A stretch of DNA of 64,000 nucleotides from an uncultured Arenicella sp. (GCA_947499305.1 CANMNN010000003.1:186001-250000), one strand, 5' to 3'. Numbered from the stretch's first letter, positions 8,325 through 17,116 are shown. Program-made: numbers and translations. Notes: generated by a model not told the origin, from the letters alone.

Positions 8325-9557
8325 ATGAAAAACTTAGTAATTGTTTTGCTTCTGCTCGCAGGAGTTGCATTCGGTGGCAAATTCGTTATTGAGAAACGCT
8401 ACGAGAGCAAATTGGATGATGCGATTGCAATGGCGCGCGGCTTTGCCGAGATTAGCTATGACAACGTTAAAATCGACCTTGACGGATCTATCTCCCTGAA
8501 CGGTCTGAGCGTGCTGCCTGCGGCTTTCGAGCAAAGTATCGATTTCGGGCGGATACGAGCGATCTCGTCTGATCGGCTCATGGCTGTTAATAATTTCAGC
8601 GCATTTGACAGCGGCAAGTTTCCAGAGCGTTTTGAACTCTCTTTTGACCGAATGTCGCTTCCGGTAGAAGAGTTCGAAAAATTACCGGCTGAGCAGCTCT
8701 GGGGTCCAGGCGGTGCCAAAGAATGCCGCAGCTTAATGACCTCTTATAATTATTCCAGTGCCGGATATTCGCGAATTGACGCTGATTTGCGAATGGCTAT
8801 CGATTTCAGCGACATCTACAACGCCGTAGCGAACGTCGATATATTCGATCAAACTTCGAGCACTAGCCTAGAATGGGTTGTCGACGCAAGCCAAGTAAAG
8901 TCGGTCGCTACTGGCCGGTCAAATCAGTTACCGATTTCTGAGATTAATGCTAGCTTTTCGATTGAACCTGATGCGGCTGAGCGGTTTAATCAGCAATGCG
9001 CTGATCACTTTAAAGTGACGCCGGATGTATTCCTAGAAAAAGTTGCAGGCTCAACAAAGTATTCAGAGAACAGTTTTGGTGTCGATCTAGGGCCCAAAAT
9101 GCGTGATGCTTTGGTTAAGTTTATGCGCGGAGGCAGCGAGTTCAGTCTTAAGTCAAAACCATCATCGCAGCTTAAAAAAATGGAGCAGCTCAAGTTTTAC
9201 AAAACCAAAGATATTCTGCGCTGGATGAACTTAACAATTGAACTCGACGGTGAATCTCTGCCTCTGACAGAATCTGTATTAGAGGCGGAAGAGCAAGCCT
9301 TGGAGAAAAAGAAGCAGGCACAGCAAAAAGCTGAGGTAAAACCTACTTATACAATTGTTAGCGCGAGCAGCGTGGAGCGTTATATCGGTCGTTGGGTTAG
9401 AATTACGCGTACTAACTCACGCAAGTCGATCGAGGGAAAGTTGTCTGGAATCAACGCTGACAATCGCCTAATGATAGACATGTTTCAACATGGCGGTCTC
9501 ATGACTCAAACCGTTGTGCGGAGTGAAATTAAACGTATTGAAGTGTTGAATAAATAG
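8325..9557 (+). CDS. Membrane-anchored hypothetical protein with an Sm-like C-terminal part
   Basis: A 410-residue protein with an N-terminal signal anchor (VIVLLLLAGVAFGGKFVI). The central part is beta-rich and of unknown family. A short Lys/Gln/Glu-rich helix (about residues 320-340) precedes a C-terminal segment, YIGRWVRITRTNSRKSIEGKLSGI to IKRIEVLNK, that reads like a small SH3/Sm-type beta barrel. A GAGAC ribosome binding site precedes the ATG. I cannot name a function. The architecture suggests a periplasmic or envelope protein whose terminal barrel binds a partner. Confidence 0.7.
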   Translation: MKNLVIVLLLLAGVAFGGKFVIEKRYESKLDDAIAMARGFAEISYDNVKIDLDGSISLNGLSVLPAAFEQSIDFGRIRAISSDRLMAVNNFSAFDSGKFPERFELSFDRMSLPVEEFEKLPAEQLWGPGGAKECRSLMTSYNYSSAGYSRIDADLRMAIDFSDIYNAVANVDIFDQTSSTSLEWVVDASQVKSVATGRSNQLPISEINASFSIEPDAAERFNQQCADHFKVTPDVFLEKVAGSTKYSENSFGVDLGPKMRDALVKFMRGGSEFSLKSKPSSQLKKMEQLKFYKTKDILRWMNLTIELDGESLPLTESVLEAEEQALEKKKQAQQKAEVKPTYTIVSASSVERYIGRWVRITRTNSRKSIEGKLSGINADNRLMIDMFQHGGLMTQTVVRSEIKRIEVLNK

Positions 9558-9665
9558 TGGCGTCGGCTGTCATTTATACTTTAATAGTTAAGAATTGGTG
9601 ATGCAGGTTTGACTATCCTTATTGGCCATCTTGACCTGAGTTCGTTGTCCTAGACTCTTATTGAA

Positions 9666-10574
9666 GTGTCTAGCGCTCAGCAAATTAACGATTTTACGAT
9701 CGAGTTAGGCCAGGGCTCAGAGCTCGGTCTTGCTGTCGCGCTCGCGGCGATGATGTTTTCGGTCGCGCTCAATCTTTCTCCTTCGAGTTTTAGTTTTTTG
9801 CGAACTAACCCTCGCTCCTTTTTAGTCGGGCTATTCGCACAGCTTATCGCATTGCCGTGTTTGACTCTTATTCTTTGCTATGTAATCGCGCCTATGCCAT
9901 CCGTTGCTCTTGGCATGATATTGATTGCTTGTTGCCCTGGTGGCAATGTCTCCAATATGTTGGTGCTATTAGCCCGCGGCAATGCAGCTTTATCGGTTTC
10001 GCTGACAGCCTTTTCAAGTGTAAGTGCGGCGTTTATCACGCCCATCGCTATTATATTTTGGAGCGGATACTATCCCCCGACAGCTAAACTGTTGACTACG
10101 ATTGAATTCGACAAGTTTACATTCTTGATTCAAACGGCGACCGTGCTTGGTTTACCATTATTGTTTGGTATTTTGTGCAATGTTCATTTACCAAGAATTG
10201 CTCAGCTAATACGAAAGCCGTTAGTGACTCTCTCGAGTGGTTTGCTGTTATTAATTGTTATTGGTGGTGCTGTTCAGTACTGGCACGCGTTTCTTTCGAT
10301 TGGTACCGGTCTGCTAATCATTGTCGCCTTTCACAATTCCGCGGCGTTTTTGCTGGGGAACACTATCGCGCGAGTTGCGCGTGTAGGGTCAGCCGACCGA
10401 AGGGCGCTTAGCTTTGAAGTTGGTATCCAAAACGCCGGATTGGGGATTGTGATATTGTTGACGCAATTAGGAGGTCTTGGTGGTGCATTGGTTGTTGCTG
10501 GTTTATGGGGAACTTGGCACATTATTGCGGGCCTAGTATTGGTTGCGTTGTTTAGGTTAAATCCAAAACTTTAA
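9666..10574 (+). CDS. Bile acid:sodium symporter (BASS) family transporter
   Basis: A 302-residue protein with about nine to ten hydrophobic helices. Family signatures include ALGMILIACCPGGNVSNMLVLLARGNAALSVSLTA in the first half and SFEVGIQNAGLGIVILL in the second, the two crossing motifs that bind sodium. It probably imports an organic anion with sodium. The exact substrate cannot be told. The start is a GTG at 9666 with a weak ribosome site, which leaves an N-terminal extension of about 20 polar residues before helix 1. Confidence 0.88.
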   Translation: MSSAQQINDFTIELGQGSELGLAVALAAMMFSVALNLSPSSFSFLRTNPRSFLVGLFAQLIALPCLTLILCYVIAPMPSVALGMILIACCPGGNVSNMLVLLARGNAALSVSLTAFSSVSAAFITPIAIIFWSGYYPPTAKLLTTIEFDKFTFLIQTATVLGLPLLFGILCNVHLPRIAQLIRKPLVTLSSGLLLLIVIGGAVQYWHAFLSIGTGLLIIVAFHNSAAFLLGNTIARVARVGSADRRALSFEVGIQNAGLGIVILLTQLGGLGGALVVAGLWGTWHIIAGLVLVALFRLNPKL

Positions 10575-10667
10575 ACCATATTCGAAATTATAGTGTTTAG
10601 TATTAAAAAATAGAGTTCAAATTGAGCTTACATCTTAACTGGCGTGGGGCACGCTCGAGGAGATTAT

Positions 10668-12437
10668 ATGCATGATTTTAAGATCATAAATGGTTCTATC
10701 GTTGATGGGACTGGGGTTGCGGCGTATCGCGCGGATATTGCTGTTACCGATGGAGTGATTTGTGAAATGGGAAATGTTACTGGTAATGCTGAGCGAGTTA
10801 TTGATGCGCAAGGCAAGCTAGTAACGCCAGGCTTTATCGATATTCACACACACTACGACGGCCAAGTATCTTGGGATCAAGAACTAATGCCATCGGTTAA
10901 CCATGGCGTCACTACCGCAGTGTTGGGTAATTGTGGCGTGGGCTTTGCGCCGTGCCGAGCATCTGATCGAGATCAATTAATCAAGCTGATGGAGGGTGTT
11001 GAAGACATCCCCGGTACAGCCTTGCACGAAGGCATTGATTGGCAATGGGAAACATTCCCAGAGTACATGGATGCAATTGAAAAAATTCCGCACACGATTG
11101 ATTTTGCCGTGATGGTGCCGCACGACCCATTGCGCGTTTACGCCATGGGCGAGCGCGCGATGTTTGATCGTCAGGCTAATTCGGATGAAATTGCTCATAT
11201 GAAAGCCTTAGTGCGTGAAGCGATGGAAGCTGGTGCAGTTGGTTTTTCCACTGGTCGCAGTGATTCGCATAAAACTGCCGATGGCGATTGGACCCCCGCA
11301 AGTGAAGCGGCGCAAGAAGAACTGGTTGGTATTGCTAGCGCGTTTCAAGGTCTAGATTATGGTGTATTGCAGGCGGTGAACGACTTTGACATGCTGCGAC
11401 CAGAAGATAATTTTGAGCATGAGTTCAGCATTATGCAGGCCTATTTCGAAGCCAGTGGTGGCCGCCCCGGTTCAATGTCGTTAATGCAACGCGATTTTGC
11501 GCCTAACGATTGGCTTAAAATAATCGCTGGCAGCGAGAAAATGAATGCCGATGGCTTAGATATCAGTTTGCAAGTAGCACCGCGCGCGATTGGCGTTTTT
11601 AATGGTCTAAACTGCACCTTTCATCCGTTGATGGCTCACCCTAGTTATATTGCTATACGAGACAAGAGTTTGTCAGAGCGCGTGGCTATCATGCGCGACC
11701 CTAGCTTTAAGAAACAGTTGCTAAGTGAAAAGCCAGTGCAGCTTGCAGGGCCTGGTTCTTCGGTGCCGCCGATGGTCGATATGATGATCGGCCGCTATGA
11801 GGAAATTGCCGAAAAACTATTTAAGCTGGATCATCTAGGTGTGGTCGACTACGAGCAAGGCAACGATACGTCGATAGCCGGTAAAGCTCGAGCTGCTGGA
11901 GTTAGCGTCTGGGAGCAAGCTTATGATGTGATGCTTGAGGACGATGGTAACGCTCTGGTTTACTATCCCGTGTTTAACTACACGGAAATGAATTACGACA
12001 ACGTATATACCATGTTGACACACCCGAAAGCGCTGCCAGGATTGTCTGACGGCGGTGCACATGTGGGAACCATCTGCGATGCGAGCTTTCCTACTTACTT
12101 ACTCACTTATTGGACTCGCGACCGTAAGCAAAAAGATCGCTCTAGTATAGAGCTTGAACGCGCGGTGCAAATGCTTACAGCTGATGGCGCCGATTATTTA
12201 GGGATGCGCGATCGAGGGCGTTTGAAAATAGGGCAGAAGGCCGATATCAATATTATTGACTACGATGCCTTGAGCCTTGGTGTGCCTCAAATGGTTGAGG
12301 ATTTGCCGGCAGGCGGCCAGCGCTTATTACAGCCTGTAAGCGGTTATGTGGCTACGTTTGTTGGGGGTGAGCAAGTGGTCGCCAATGATCAAGTACTTGA
12401 CGCGAGGCCGGGTAAATTGGTTCGAATGGCCGGCTAG
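10668..12437 (+). CDS. Amidohydrolase family protein, N-acyl-D-amino-acid deacylase-like
   Basis: A 589-residue amidohydrolase. It has the N-terminal beta-sandwich strand (FKIINGSIVDGTG), the metal-binding HTHYDGQ after TPGFIDI, and the C-terminal aspartate region LSDGGAHVGTICD. A terminal GRLKIGQKADINIIDYDAL strand completes the fold. The closest named relatives by pattern are D-aminoacylases and N-acyl-D-glutamate deacylases, which act on N-acylated D-amino acids. The ATG at 10668 is preceded by GAGGAG with ideal spacing and is preferred to an upstream in-frame start at 10644. The gene stands alone. Substrate specificity is inferred. Confidence 0.88.
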   Translation: MHDFKIINGSIVDGTGVAAYRADIAVTDGVICEMGNVTGNAERVIDAQGKLVTPGFIDIHTHYDGQVSWDQELMPSVNHGVTTAVLGNCGVGFAPCRASDRDQLIKLMEGVEDIPGTALHEGIDWQWETFPEYMDAIEKIPHTIDFAVMVPHDPLRVYAMGERAMFDRQANSDEIAHMKALVREAMEAGAVGFSTGRSDSHKTADGDWTPASEAAQEELVGIASAFQGLDYGVLQAVNDFDMLRPEDNFEHEFSIMQAYFEASGGRPGSMSLMQRDFAPNDWLKIIAGSEKMNADGLDISLQVAPRAIGVFNGLNCTFHPLMAHPSYIAIRDKSLSERVAIMRDPSFKKQLLSEKPVQLAGPGSSVPPMVDMMIGRYEEIAEKLFKLDHLGVVDYEQGNDTSIAGKARAAGVSVWEQAYDVMLEDDGNALVYYPVFNYTEMNYDNVYTMLTHPKALPGLSDGGAHVGTICDASFPTYLLTYWTRDRKQKDRSSIELERAVQMLTADGADYLGMRDRGRLKIGQKADINIIDYDALSLGVPQMVEDLPAGGQRLLQPVSGYVATFVGGEQVVANDQVLDARPGKLVRMAG

Positions 12438-12484
12438 CTCTTAGTGGTGGTAAGCCTCTAATCTCATAGTTTAGGAATACAGGC

Positions 12485-13096
12485 CTAGAGTAAAAAGATA
12501 GCCCAGTAGTGACACACGCTGCCGCCCACGACGAATAGGTGCCATATTTCGTGGCACCACGGAAACCAGTTATCTAGCACATAAAATACCACGCCGGCGG
12601 AGTAAACTAAGCCGCCGGCAACCAGCAGCGCAAACCCCATTTCAGACATGCCTGCCATCATTGAGTCGAGCGTAAACACGCAGGCCCAGCCCATCATTAA
12701 GTAGATGACGATGGGGATAATACGCGGGCCTTTAATCGGAAGGTTCTCAATGACCATGCCAATTACCGCTAATCCCCAGACCACACCAAATAGCCACCAT
12801 CCCGTTGCCCCCTTTATCGCTACTAGCGCAAATGGCGTATAAGTACCGGCTATAAGCAAGTAAATGGCAAGATGATCGAAACGCTGAAACACGTCTTTAG
12901 CTCGGCCTTGAAAGCTGTGATACAGGGTTGAGGCGAGATACAGAAGAAATAGGGTGATGCTATAAACCGTATAACTCACGATCTTTAGAGTGTTGCCTTC
13001 AACGGCTGCCAGTGTAATCAACACTGAAGCCCCGACCAAAGCTAGGGCCGCTGCAACTAGGTGACTAACGCTATTAAAAATTTCGCCTTTGTACAT
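12485..13096 (-). CDS. trhA: Hemolysin III family membrane protein (PAQR-type)
   Basis: A 203-residue, seven-helix protein. Diagnostic features are NSVSHLVAAALALVG at the start, LYLASTLYHSFQGRAKDVFQRFDHLAIYLLIAGTYTPF in the middle and a C-terminal CHEIWHLFVVGGSVCHYWAI. The conserved histidines (SH, YH, DH, EIWH, CH) correspond to the zinc-coordinating set of the PAQR/hemolysin III superfamily. In bacteria these proteins affect membrane lipid balance. Real haemolytic activity is doubtful. It lies 17 bases downstream of the HD-domain gene on the same strand and is probably co-transcribed. Confidence 0.92.
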   Translation of the reverse strand: MYKGEIFNSVSHLVAAALALVGASVLITLAAVEGNTLKIVSYTVYSITLFLLYLASTLYHSFQGRAKDVFQRFDHLAIYLLIAGTYTPFALVAIKGATGWWLFGVVWGLAVIGMVIENLPIKGPRIIPIVIYLMMGWACVFTLDSMMAGMSEMGFALLVAGGLVYSAGVVFYVLDNWFPWCHEIWHLFVVGGSVCHYWAIFLL

Positions 13097-13113
13097 GAGA
13101 TTGGTGTGGGTAA

Positions 13114-13689
13114 TTATTTAGAATCAAGAGCCGCTTGATACAGGCTATTAAGGGGTTTGGCGAAGACATTGCGAACCATTGGTTCAAATAAATCTAATGA
13201 GAGTTTGGGTTTTCGGTCATCAAATGCCAAGTCATCATAATGGTCTACAAAACGCAGCGTGCGTTGATAATACGGGTGGTCTTGAAATTGCTCACGCATA
13301 TTTCGGTCAATGCCAAGATAGTGGAAAAAATTGTAGCCCTGAACCACCGCATGATGTTTGATCATCCAAAGGTTTTCTTCGCTTATAAATGGTTCTAGTA
13401 TGGATGCCGCCACATCAGCGTGGTTAGCGCTACCTAGCGTGTCACCGATGTCATGTAAGAGTGCACAAACTACGTATTGTTCATCTTCGCCTGCCTCAGC
13501 TGCAAGCTCCGCGGTCTGTAGGCTGTGTTGCAATCGATCAACTGGGAAGCCCCCATAGTCGGAGTCTAGTAACTGCATATGCGCCAAGACCCTATCAGGC
13601 AGCTTACTAAAGAAGGCCATTTGTTCGCCCATAATGGTTTGCCAATCTTCTGCGGTACTATCGGACATTTTATGAAACTGCGCGCGCAT
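13114..13689 (-). CDS. HD-domain protein, PhnZ/TmpB-like
   Basis: A 191-residue single HD domain. Residues align with the diiron oxygenase PhnZ: H55, the H79-D80 pair in LLHDIG, H90, H112/H113 (IKHHAV) and a late Asp in RFVDHYDD, all potential iron ligands. The PhnZ lid residues Tyr24 and Glu27 would correspond to Y45 and F48, so the tyrosine is kept and the glutamate is replaced. The upstream sequence has CAGGAG six bases before the ATG at 13689, fixing the start. No phosphonate genes are near. It could be an oxygenase with a different substrate or a phosphohydrolase. Confidence 0.8.
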   Translation of the reverse strand: MRAQFHKMSDSTAEDWQTIMGEQMAFFSKLPDRVLAHMQLLDSDYGGFPVDRLQHSLQTAELAAEAGEDEQYVVCALLHDIGDTLGSANHADVAASILEPFISEENLWMIKHHAVVQGYNFFHYLGIDRNMREQFQDHPYYQRTLRFVDHYDDLAFDDRKPKLSLDLFEPMVRNVFAKPLNSLYQAALDSK

Positions 13690-13844
13690 ACATAACTCCT
13701 GAGGTTAGGTTCGTCATCATATTGTAGGGCCCTGACTTGAAGGTCAAGACTAATGCTACGTGAAGCCTTGCAAAAGTCATGTATGATGGGGCTGCAAAAG
13801 GCAGTTTAGTTGTCTAATTTTCTAATTCAGAGGCCGTTAAGAGC

Positions 13845-14546
13845 TTGCTAGTAGTCATCGCTAGAATTGTTAACATCTCCAATGTCATCGCAGTCTTGGC
13901 TTTGCTGAGCTTTCTTTGCTTGTCCGCTAACGCCTCGGCACGCTGGAAAGACAATGATTTAGAATGGACACTCAAGCGTGACCGAAACGGCATTCAGGTC
14001 TATTTGGCCAAAATGCCAGGCTCAAAATTTCGGGCAATATTATCGACCATGGAAGTTGATGTGCCGCCTCAAGAACTTGCCGCGCTAGTGATGGACTTGG
14101 AGAATTGCCCCAACTGGGCGGCAATGTGTAAATCGGCTGAAGTTGTCGAGCAAATATCGCCGAGTGAGAGCTATGTTCGCTCTGTTAACGACGCGCCGTT
14201 TCCTGTTCGTGATCGCGATGTTGTTGCCAAAGTGGAGTGGTTCTATGATCGTGATAGCGGCAAGATTTTCATGCACAGTGATGCGACTCCTCAAAAAATA
14301 CCAAAACAAAAAGGGCTAGTAAGAGTGAATGTCGCTTCCTCTGAATGGCATTTCACGCCGCAAGAAAATGGTAAAGTATTGGTTGAGAATTACGCACACA
14401 TAGACCCCAATGGAAAGATTCCAGCTTGGATACTCAATCTAATGATTGTTGAATCGCCGTATAAAACCTTAAAAAATATGCGCGAATTAGCCTTAACCGG
14501 CCGTTACAAAGGAGTTGAGTTGGCCTTTATCAAAGACTCTTTGTAA
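13845..14546 (+). CDS. Secreted START-domain (SRPBCC) lipid-binding protein
   Basis: A 233-residue protein with an N-terminal signal sequence (NVIAVLALLSFLCLSANASA) and a START-like domain. Family marks are WTLKRDRNGIQVYLAKMPGSKFRAI, ALVMDLENCPNWAAMCKSAEVV, NDAPFPVRDRDVV and a C-terminal amphipathic helix (MIVESPYKTLKNMRELA). START domains form a hydrophobic pocket for lipids or sterols. A periplasmic location is inferred from the signal. The start codon is TTG at 13845 behind AAGAG, an uncommon choice that leaves the exact start uncertain. Confidence 0.82.
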   Translation: MLVVIARIVNISNVIAVLALLSFLCLSANASARWKDNDLEWTLKRDRNGIQVYLAKMPGSKFRAILSTMEVDVPPQELAALVMDLENCPNWAAMCKSAEVVEQISPSESYVRSVNDAPFPVRDRDVVAKVEWFYDRDSGKIFMHSDATPQKIPKQKGLVRVNVASSEWHFTPQENGKVLVENYAHIDPNGKIPAWILNLMIVESPYKTLKNMRELALTGRYKGVELAFIKDSL

Positions 14547-14618
14547 GGTCGAAGACATTAAGTCGACCAGAGCAAATTATAATTGCTTAACAACAAATTA
14601 GTTTACTAAGAGAACCCT

Positions 14619-15236
14619 ATGATTACACTTCACCATCTGCGTATTGGCCGCTCACTTTTTACCGTATGGTTACTGGAAGAAGCCGGCGCTGATTACGACT
14701 TAAAAGTGTATTTACGTGATCCAGACACAATGCGCTCGCAGGCCGACCTTAAAGCTGTTCACCCTTTAGGCAAAAGCCCTGTTATTGAAGATGGCGATTT
14801 GATGCTAACCGAGTCTGGAGTTATTACCAATTATATCCTCGAGAAGTTCGATAGCGATCATACCTTGCACCCGAGCAAAGACGATCTTGCGGCTTGGGCA
14901 AAGTATCAACAATGGCTTGCGTACTCAGAAGGCTCAGTTTTCGCACCCTTGCTATTGAAAATGTTAACGCTCAGAAGTGGAATTGATCACCCTGTTATTA
15001 CGCCTTTTAGTGATGCTGAAATCAAATTGCATTACGGTCACATCGTTAGTCAACTCGGAGACAATGATTATATTCTTGGTGATCAGTTCAGCGGTGCAGA
15101 TTTTGGTATCTGTTACGTTGTGTCTATGGGAGAGCGCCTAGGTCAGCTTGCTGATTATCCGGTTTTGCAAGCTTATATGCAGCGCTGTATGAGCCGCCCT
15201 GCATTTCTGCGGGCAGTAGAAAAAGCGGTCGAATAA
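14619..15236 (+). CDS. Glutathione S-transferase family protein
   Basis: A 205-residue protein with a thioredoxin-like N-terminal domain and a helical C-terminal domain. The first strand is MITLHHLRIGRSLFTVWLLEE, then HPLGKSPVIEDGDLMLTESGVITNYI, where the cis-proline and ES pair bind glutathione. The C-terminal domain has the N-capping motif FSGADFGICYVV. The usual catalytic Ser, Tyr or Cys near residue 10 is not obvious: R9, S11 and T14 are in the region. AAGAGAA precedes the ATG. Likely detoxification or a thiol-transfer role, substrate unknown. Confidence 0.9.
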   Translation: MITLHHLRIGRSLFTVWLLEEAGADYDLKVYLRDPDTMRSQADLKAVHPLGKSPVIEDGDLMLTESGVITNYILEKFDSDHTLHPSKDDLAAWAKYQQWLAYSEGSVFAPLLLKMLTLRSGIDHPVITPFSDAEIKLHYGHIVSQLGDNDYILGDQFSGADFGICYVVSMGERLGQLADYPVLQAYMQRCMSRPAFLRAVEKAVE

Positions 15237-15392
15237 TAGGTCAAATAAGCATTCTCAATATTTTCGTCCAAAGTGTTTCTTAGTTTGCAAACGCAGCAGT
15301 TCGGCAGCATCGTGTTGCCGAAAGATCTACAGATCGCGAATACCAAATATAAACAAGAAGCAAATCACTGACGTGATAACTATAATAAGCAG

Positions 15393-16508
15393 ATGCTTAG
15401 GAAATCACTACATCGTTATCTCGGCTTGGCGCTGAGTGTTATTTTGCTAGTCATCAGCGTCACTGGCGTGATGCTCCTTTGGAAAAAAGAGTATCTTTGG
15501 CTAAGCGTTGACGGATCTCGGGAGATAATCGCTCCGTATCAGTTGCCGAATGCGATCGAGACAATTGAAAACCATTACGCCGAAAACGAAGTGCTGTTTA
15601 TTCAGCTCTATAGCGAAGACTTAAGTATTCATAAGGTTTTTTTAAGTGACAGACGCTATGCGTGGCATACACAGCATGGCGAGTTTATACAGCAATGGAA
15701 AGCCAACGAACGATTCGAAGATTTGATTCTCGATTTACACCATCGTTTTTTATTGGGAAATGCGGTTGGCTTGAATATCGCAGGCTTTGGCGGCTTGTTC
15801 GGTTTGTTGCTTATTATCCTAGGTATTTCGATTTGGTGGCGAAGGCGGCAGACGTTGTCTAACGGTTTTATGCTACGACGTATATTGTCTAGAGAATCGC
15901 TCATCAAAGGGAATAGTGTAATTCGCGGACGTCTTATTATAAGTCATGGTAACTTGGGAGCCGTATATGCAATACCATTTATGCTGCTACTAGTAACCGG
16001 TGTAATACTTGTATACCCCGTCGAGTCCCGCTGGCTCGTTCTAGAATCTACCGGCCTCATGCGCGAAGCAAACATCGATAAAACAAACTTTTCCGAACTC
16101 TCCAAAGCTCGGGGCTTTAGCGAGATCGAGCACTTCGAAGGTGACCTTGTTTCGTGGCACGACATGATTGTCGCAGCGCGCGAACGATTCCCGAATTCCC
16201 AGATTCGATCTGTCCAACCGTCTCGTCTGGCAGGCCCAGATGCAATCGCAAAGCGTGTAGTTAGCCTTCAACAAGAGCGCGGATGGCACCGACTGGGGCG
16301 TACATCGATGACGTTTTTTGCAGACGGCCAGGTTAAGATTCGCGACGAGTTAAAGCAGGCCATGGCCTTACGCGTCTTTGGTTTTTCATACCCTTTGCAT
16401 ACTGCCAAGCTTGGACTATTGTATAAATTGTTTCTAACTATGGTCGGCTTGGCGCTCGCCCTTGTTTGTCTATTTGGCATAGCATCGTATTTTAAAAAAC
16501 GCCCCTAA
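15393..16508 (+). CDS. PepSY-associated transmembrane (PepSY_TM) family protein
   Basis: A 371-residue protein typical of the PepSY_TM family. It has an N-terminal helix (LHRYLGLALSVILLVISVTGVMLLWKKE), an external domain, a His-containing helix (LHHRFLLGNAVGLNIAGFGGLFGLLLIILGISIWWRR), a third (HGNLGAVYAIPFMLLLVTGVILVYP) and a C-terminal helix (FLTMVGLALALVCLFGIASYF). Such proteins are often linked to iron-siderophore reduction or peptidase inhibition at the inner membrane. No TonB receptor gene is adjacent here, so the role is open. The last codons overlap the terminator hairpin of the opposing VOC gene. Confidence 0.85.
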   Translation: MLRKSLHRYLGLALSVILLVISVTGVMLLWKKEYLWLSVDGSREIIAPYQLPNAIETIENHYAENEVLFIQLYSEDLSIHKVFLSDRRYAWHTQHGEFIQQWKANERFEDLILDLHHRFLLGNAVGLNIAGFGGLFGLLLIILGISIWWRRRQTLSNGFMLRRILSRESLIKGNSVIRGRLIISHGNLGAVYAIPFMLLLVTGVILVYPVESRWLVLESTGLMREANIDKTNFSELSKARGFSEIEHFEGDLVSWHDMIVAARERFPNSQIRSVQPSRLAGPDAIAKRVVSLQQERGWHRLGRTSMTFFADGQVKIRDELKQAMALRVFGFSYPLHTAKLGLLYKLFLTMVGLALALVCLFGIASYFKKRP

Positions 16509-16534
16509 TATCTTAACGGGCACGAATAGGGGCG
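16494..16534 (-). terminator. Terminator of the VOC gene, overlapping the PepSY_TM stop
   Basis: On the minus strand a perfect 8-bp stem (CGCCCCTA / TAGGGGCG, plus-strand arms 16500-16507 and 16527-16534) is followed by six T residues. It lies about 65 bases after the VOC stop. One arm and the T tract lie within the last codons of the PepSY_TM gene on the other strand. Confidence 0.8.
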
Positions 16535-16598
16535 CCGAGCCAAACCGGTTTTGCCTTATTTATTGGACTGCTATGAACGGGCCGCTATAGTGTGGCGA

Positions 16599-17006
16599 TT
16601 ACGAATAGGCAATTACTTCGAGTTCTAAGCCATCTATGAGATGGCAATAGAAGCTTCTGCAAGGACCGTAGTCTCTATCATTGAAAGGCGAGAGGTCTAA
16701 ATCTACTGCTCGTAGGCGAAGCCTTTTCAGATCGTCAACGACCACGCCAATATGGTTTAAATTATGGATAGTGCTGTGATCTCTTTGATGGTTTTCAACT
16801 AGTTTACTATTTCTGTAGATCGCCATATATGAACTCGCTCCACCAACGTGTACGGTGTAGCCGTCGTCCATCGATGCGCCAGACCATCGCACCTTCCAGT
16901 TAAATAGTTGGCACAGTTGCTCCGCAAGTTTGTCGGGGTCACTGGCGCTCAAGTTCACATGCTCAATTGTCGCTTCGAGTGAGTTCTTGTTTTGTTCGTT
17001 TGTCAT
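16599..17006 (-). CDS. VOC-fold (glyoxalase/dioxygenase superfamily) protein, predicted SoxR target
   Basis: A 135-residue single VOC domain. It has a beta-alpha-beta-beta-beta pattern with EHVNLSASDPDKLAEQLCQLFNW, the second module NHIGVVVDDLKRLRLRAVDL, and DRDYGPCRSFYCHLIDGLELEVIAYS. H16, H86 and the Glu in LELEVI sit where the metal ligands of this superfamily lie. A GGGAG site precedes the ATG at 17006. Upstream on the same strand is a SoxR box within a promoter laid out like E. coli soxS, so the gene should be induced by redox-cycling compounds. It may bind or modify such a compound, or resist it. The substrate is unknown. Confidence 0.85.
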   Translation of the reverse strand: MTNEQNKNSLEATIEHVNLSASDPDKLAEQLCQLFNWKVRWSGASMDDGYTVHVGGASSYMAIYRNSKLVENHQRDHSTIHNLNHIGVVVDDLKRLRLRAVDLDLSPFNDRDYGPCRSFYCHLIDGLELEVIAYS

Positions 17007-17085
17007 AATTTTCTCCCAAGTATTTTTGTCTCAAGGACGTTAGTTAGAATTTGCATTTCAAGGCAAATTTGCTTGATGAAAAATT

Positions 17086-17116
17086 ATCTTAATATCTCAA
17101 GTTAACTTGAGGTAAA
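17086..17116 (-). promoter_or_regulatory. SoxR box and soxS-like promoter for the VOC gene
   Basis: A 16-bp perfect palindrome, CTCAAGTTAACTTGAG, lies at 17096-17111 and matches the core of the E. coli soxS operator as I recall it. Read on the minus strand, a -35 (TTTACC, 17111-17116) and a -10 (TAAGAT, 17086-17091) are separated by 19 bp, the over-long spacing that SoxR corrects by bending DNA. The direction points at the VOC gene. Transcription would begin near 17079. Confidence 0.9.

Noticed and set aside
15300-15322. Hairpin TTCGGCA/TGCCGAA after the GST gene as a terminator
   Set aside because: The stem is only 7 bp with no T tract, so a terminator cannot be supported.
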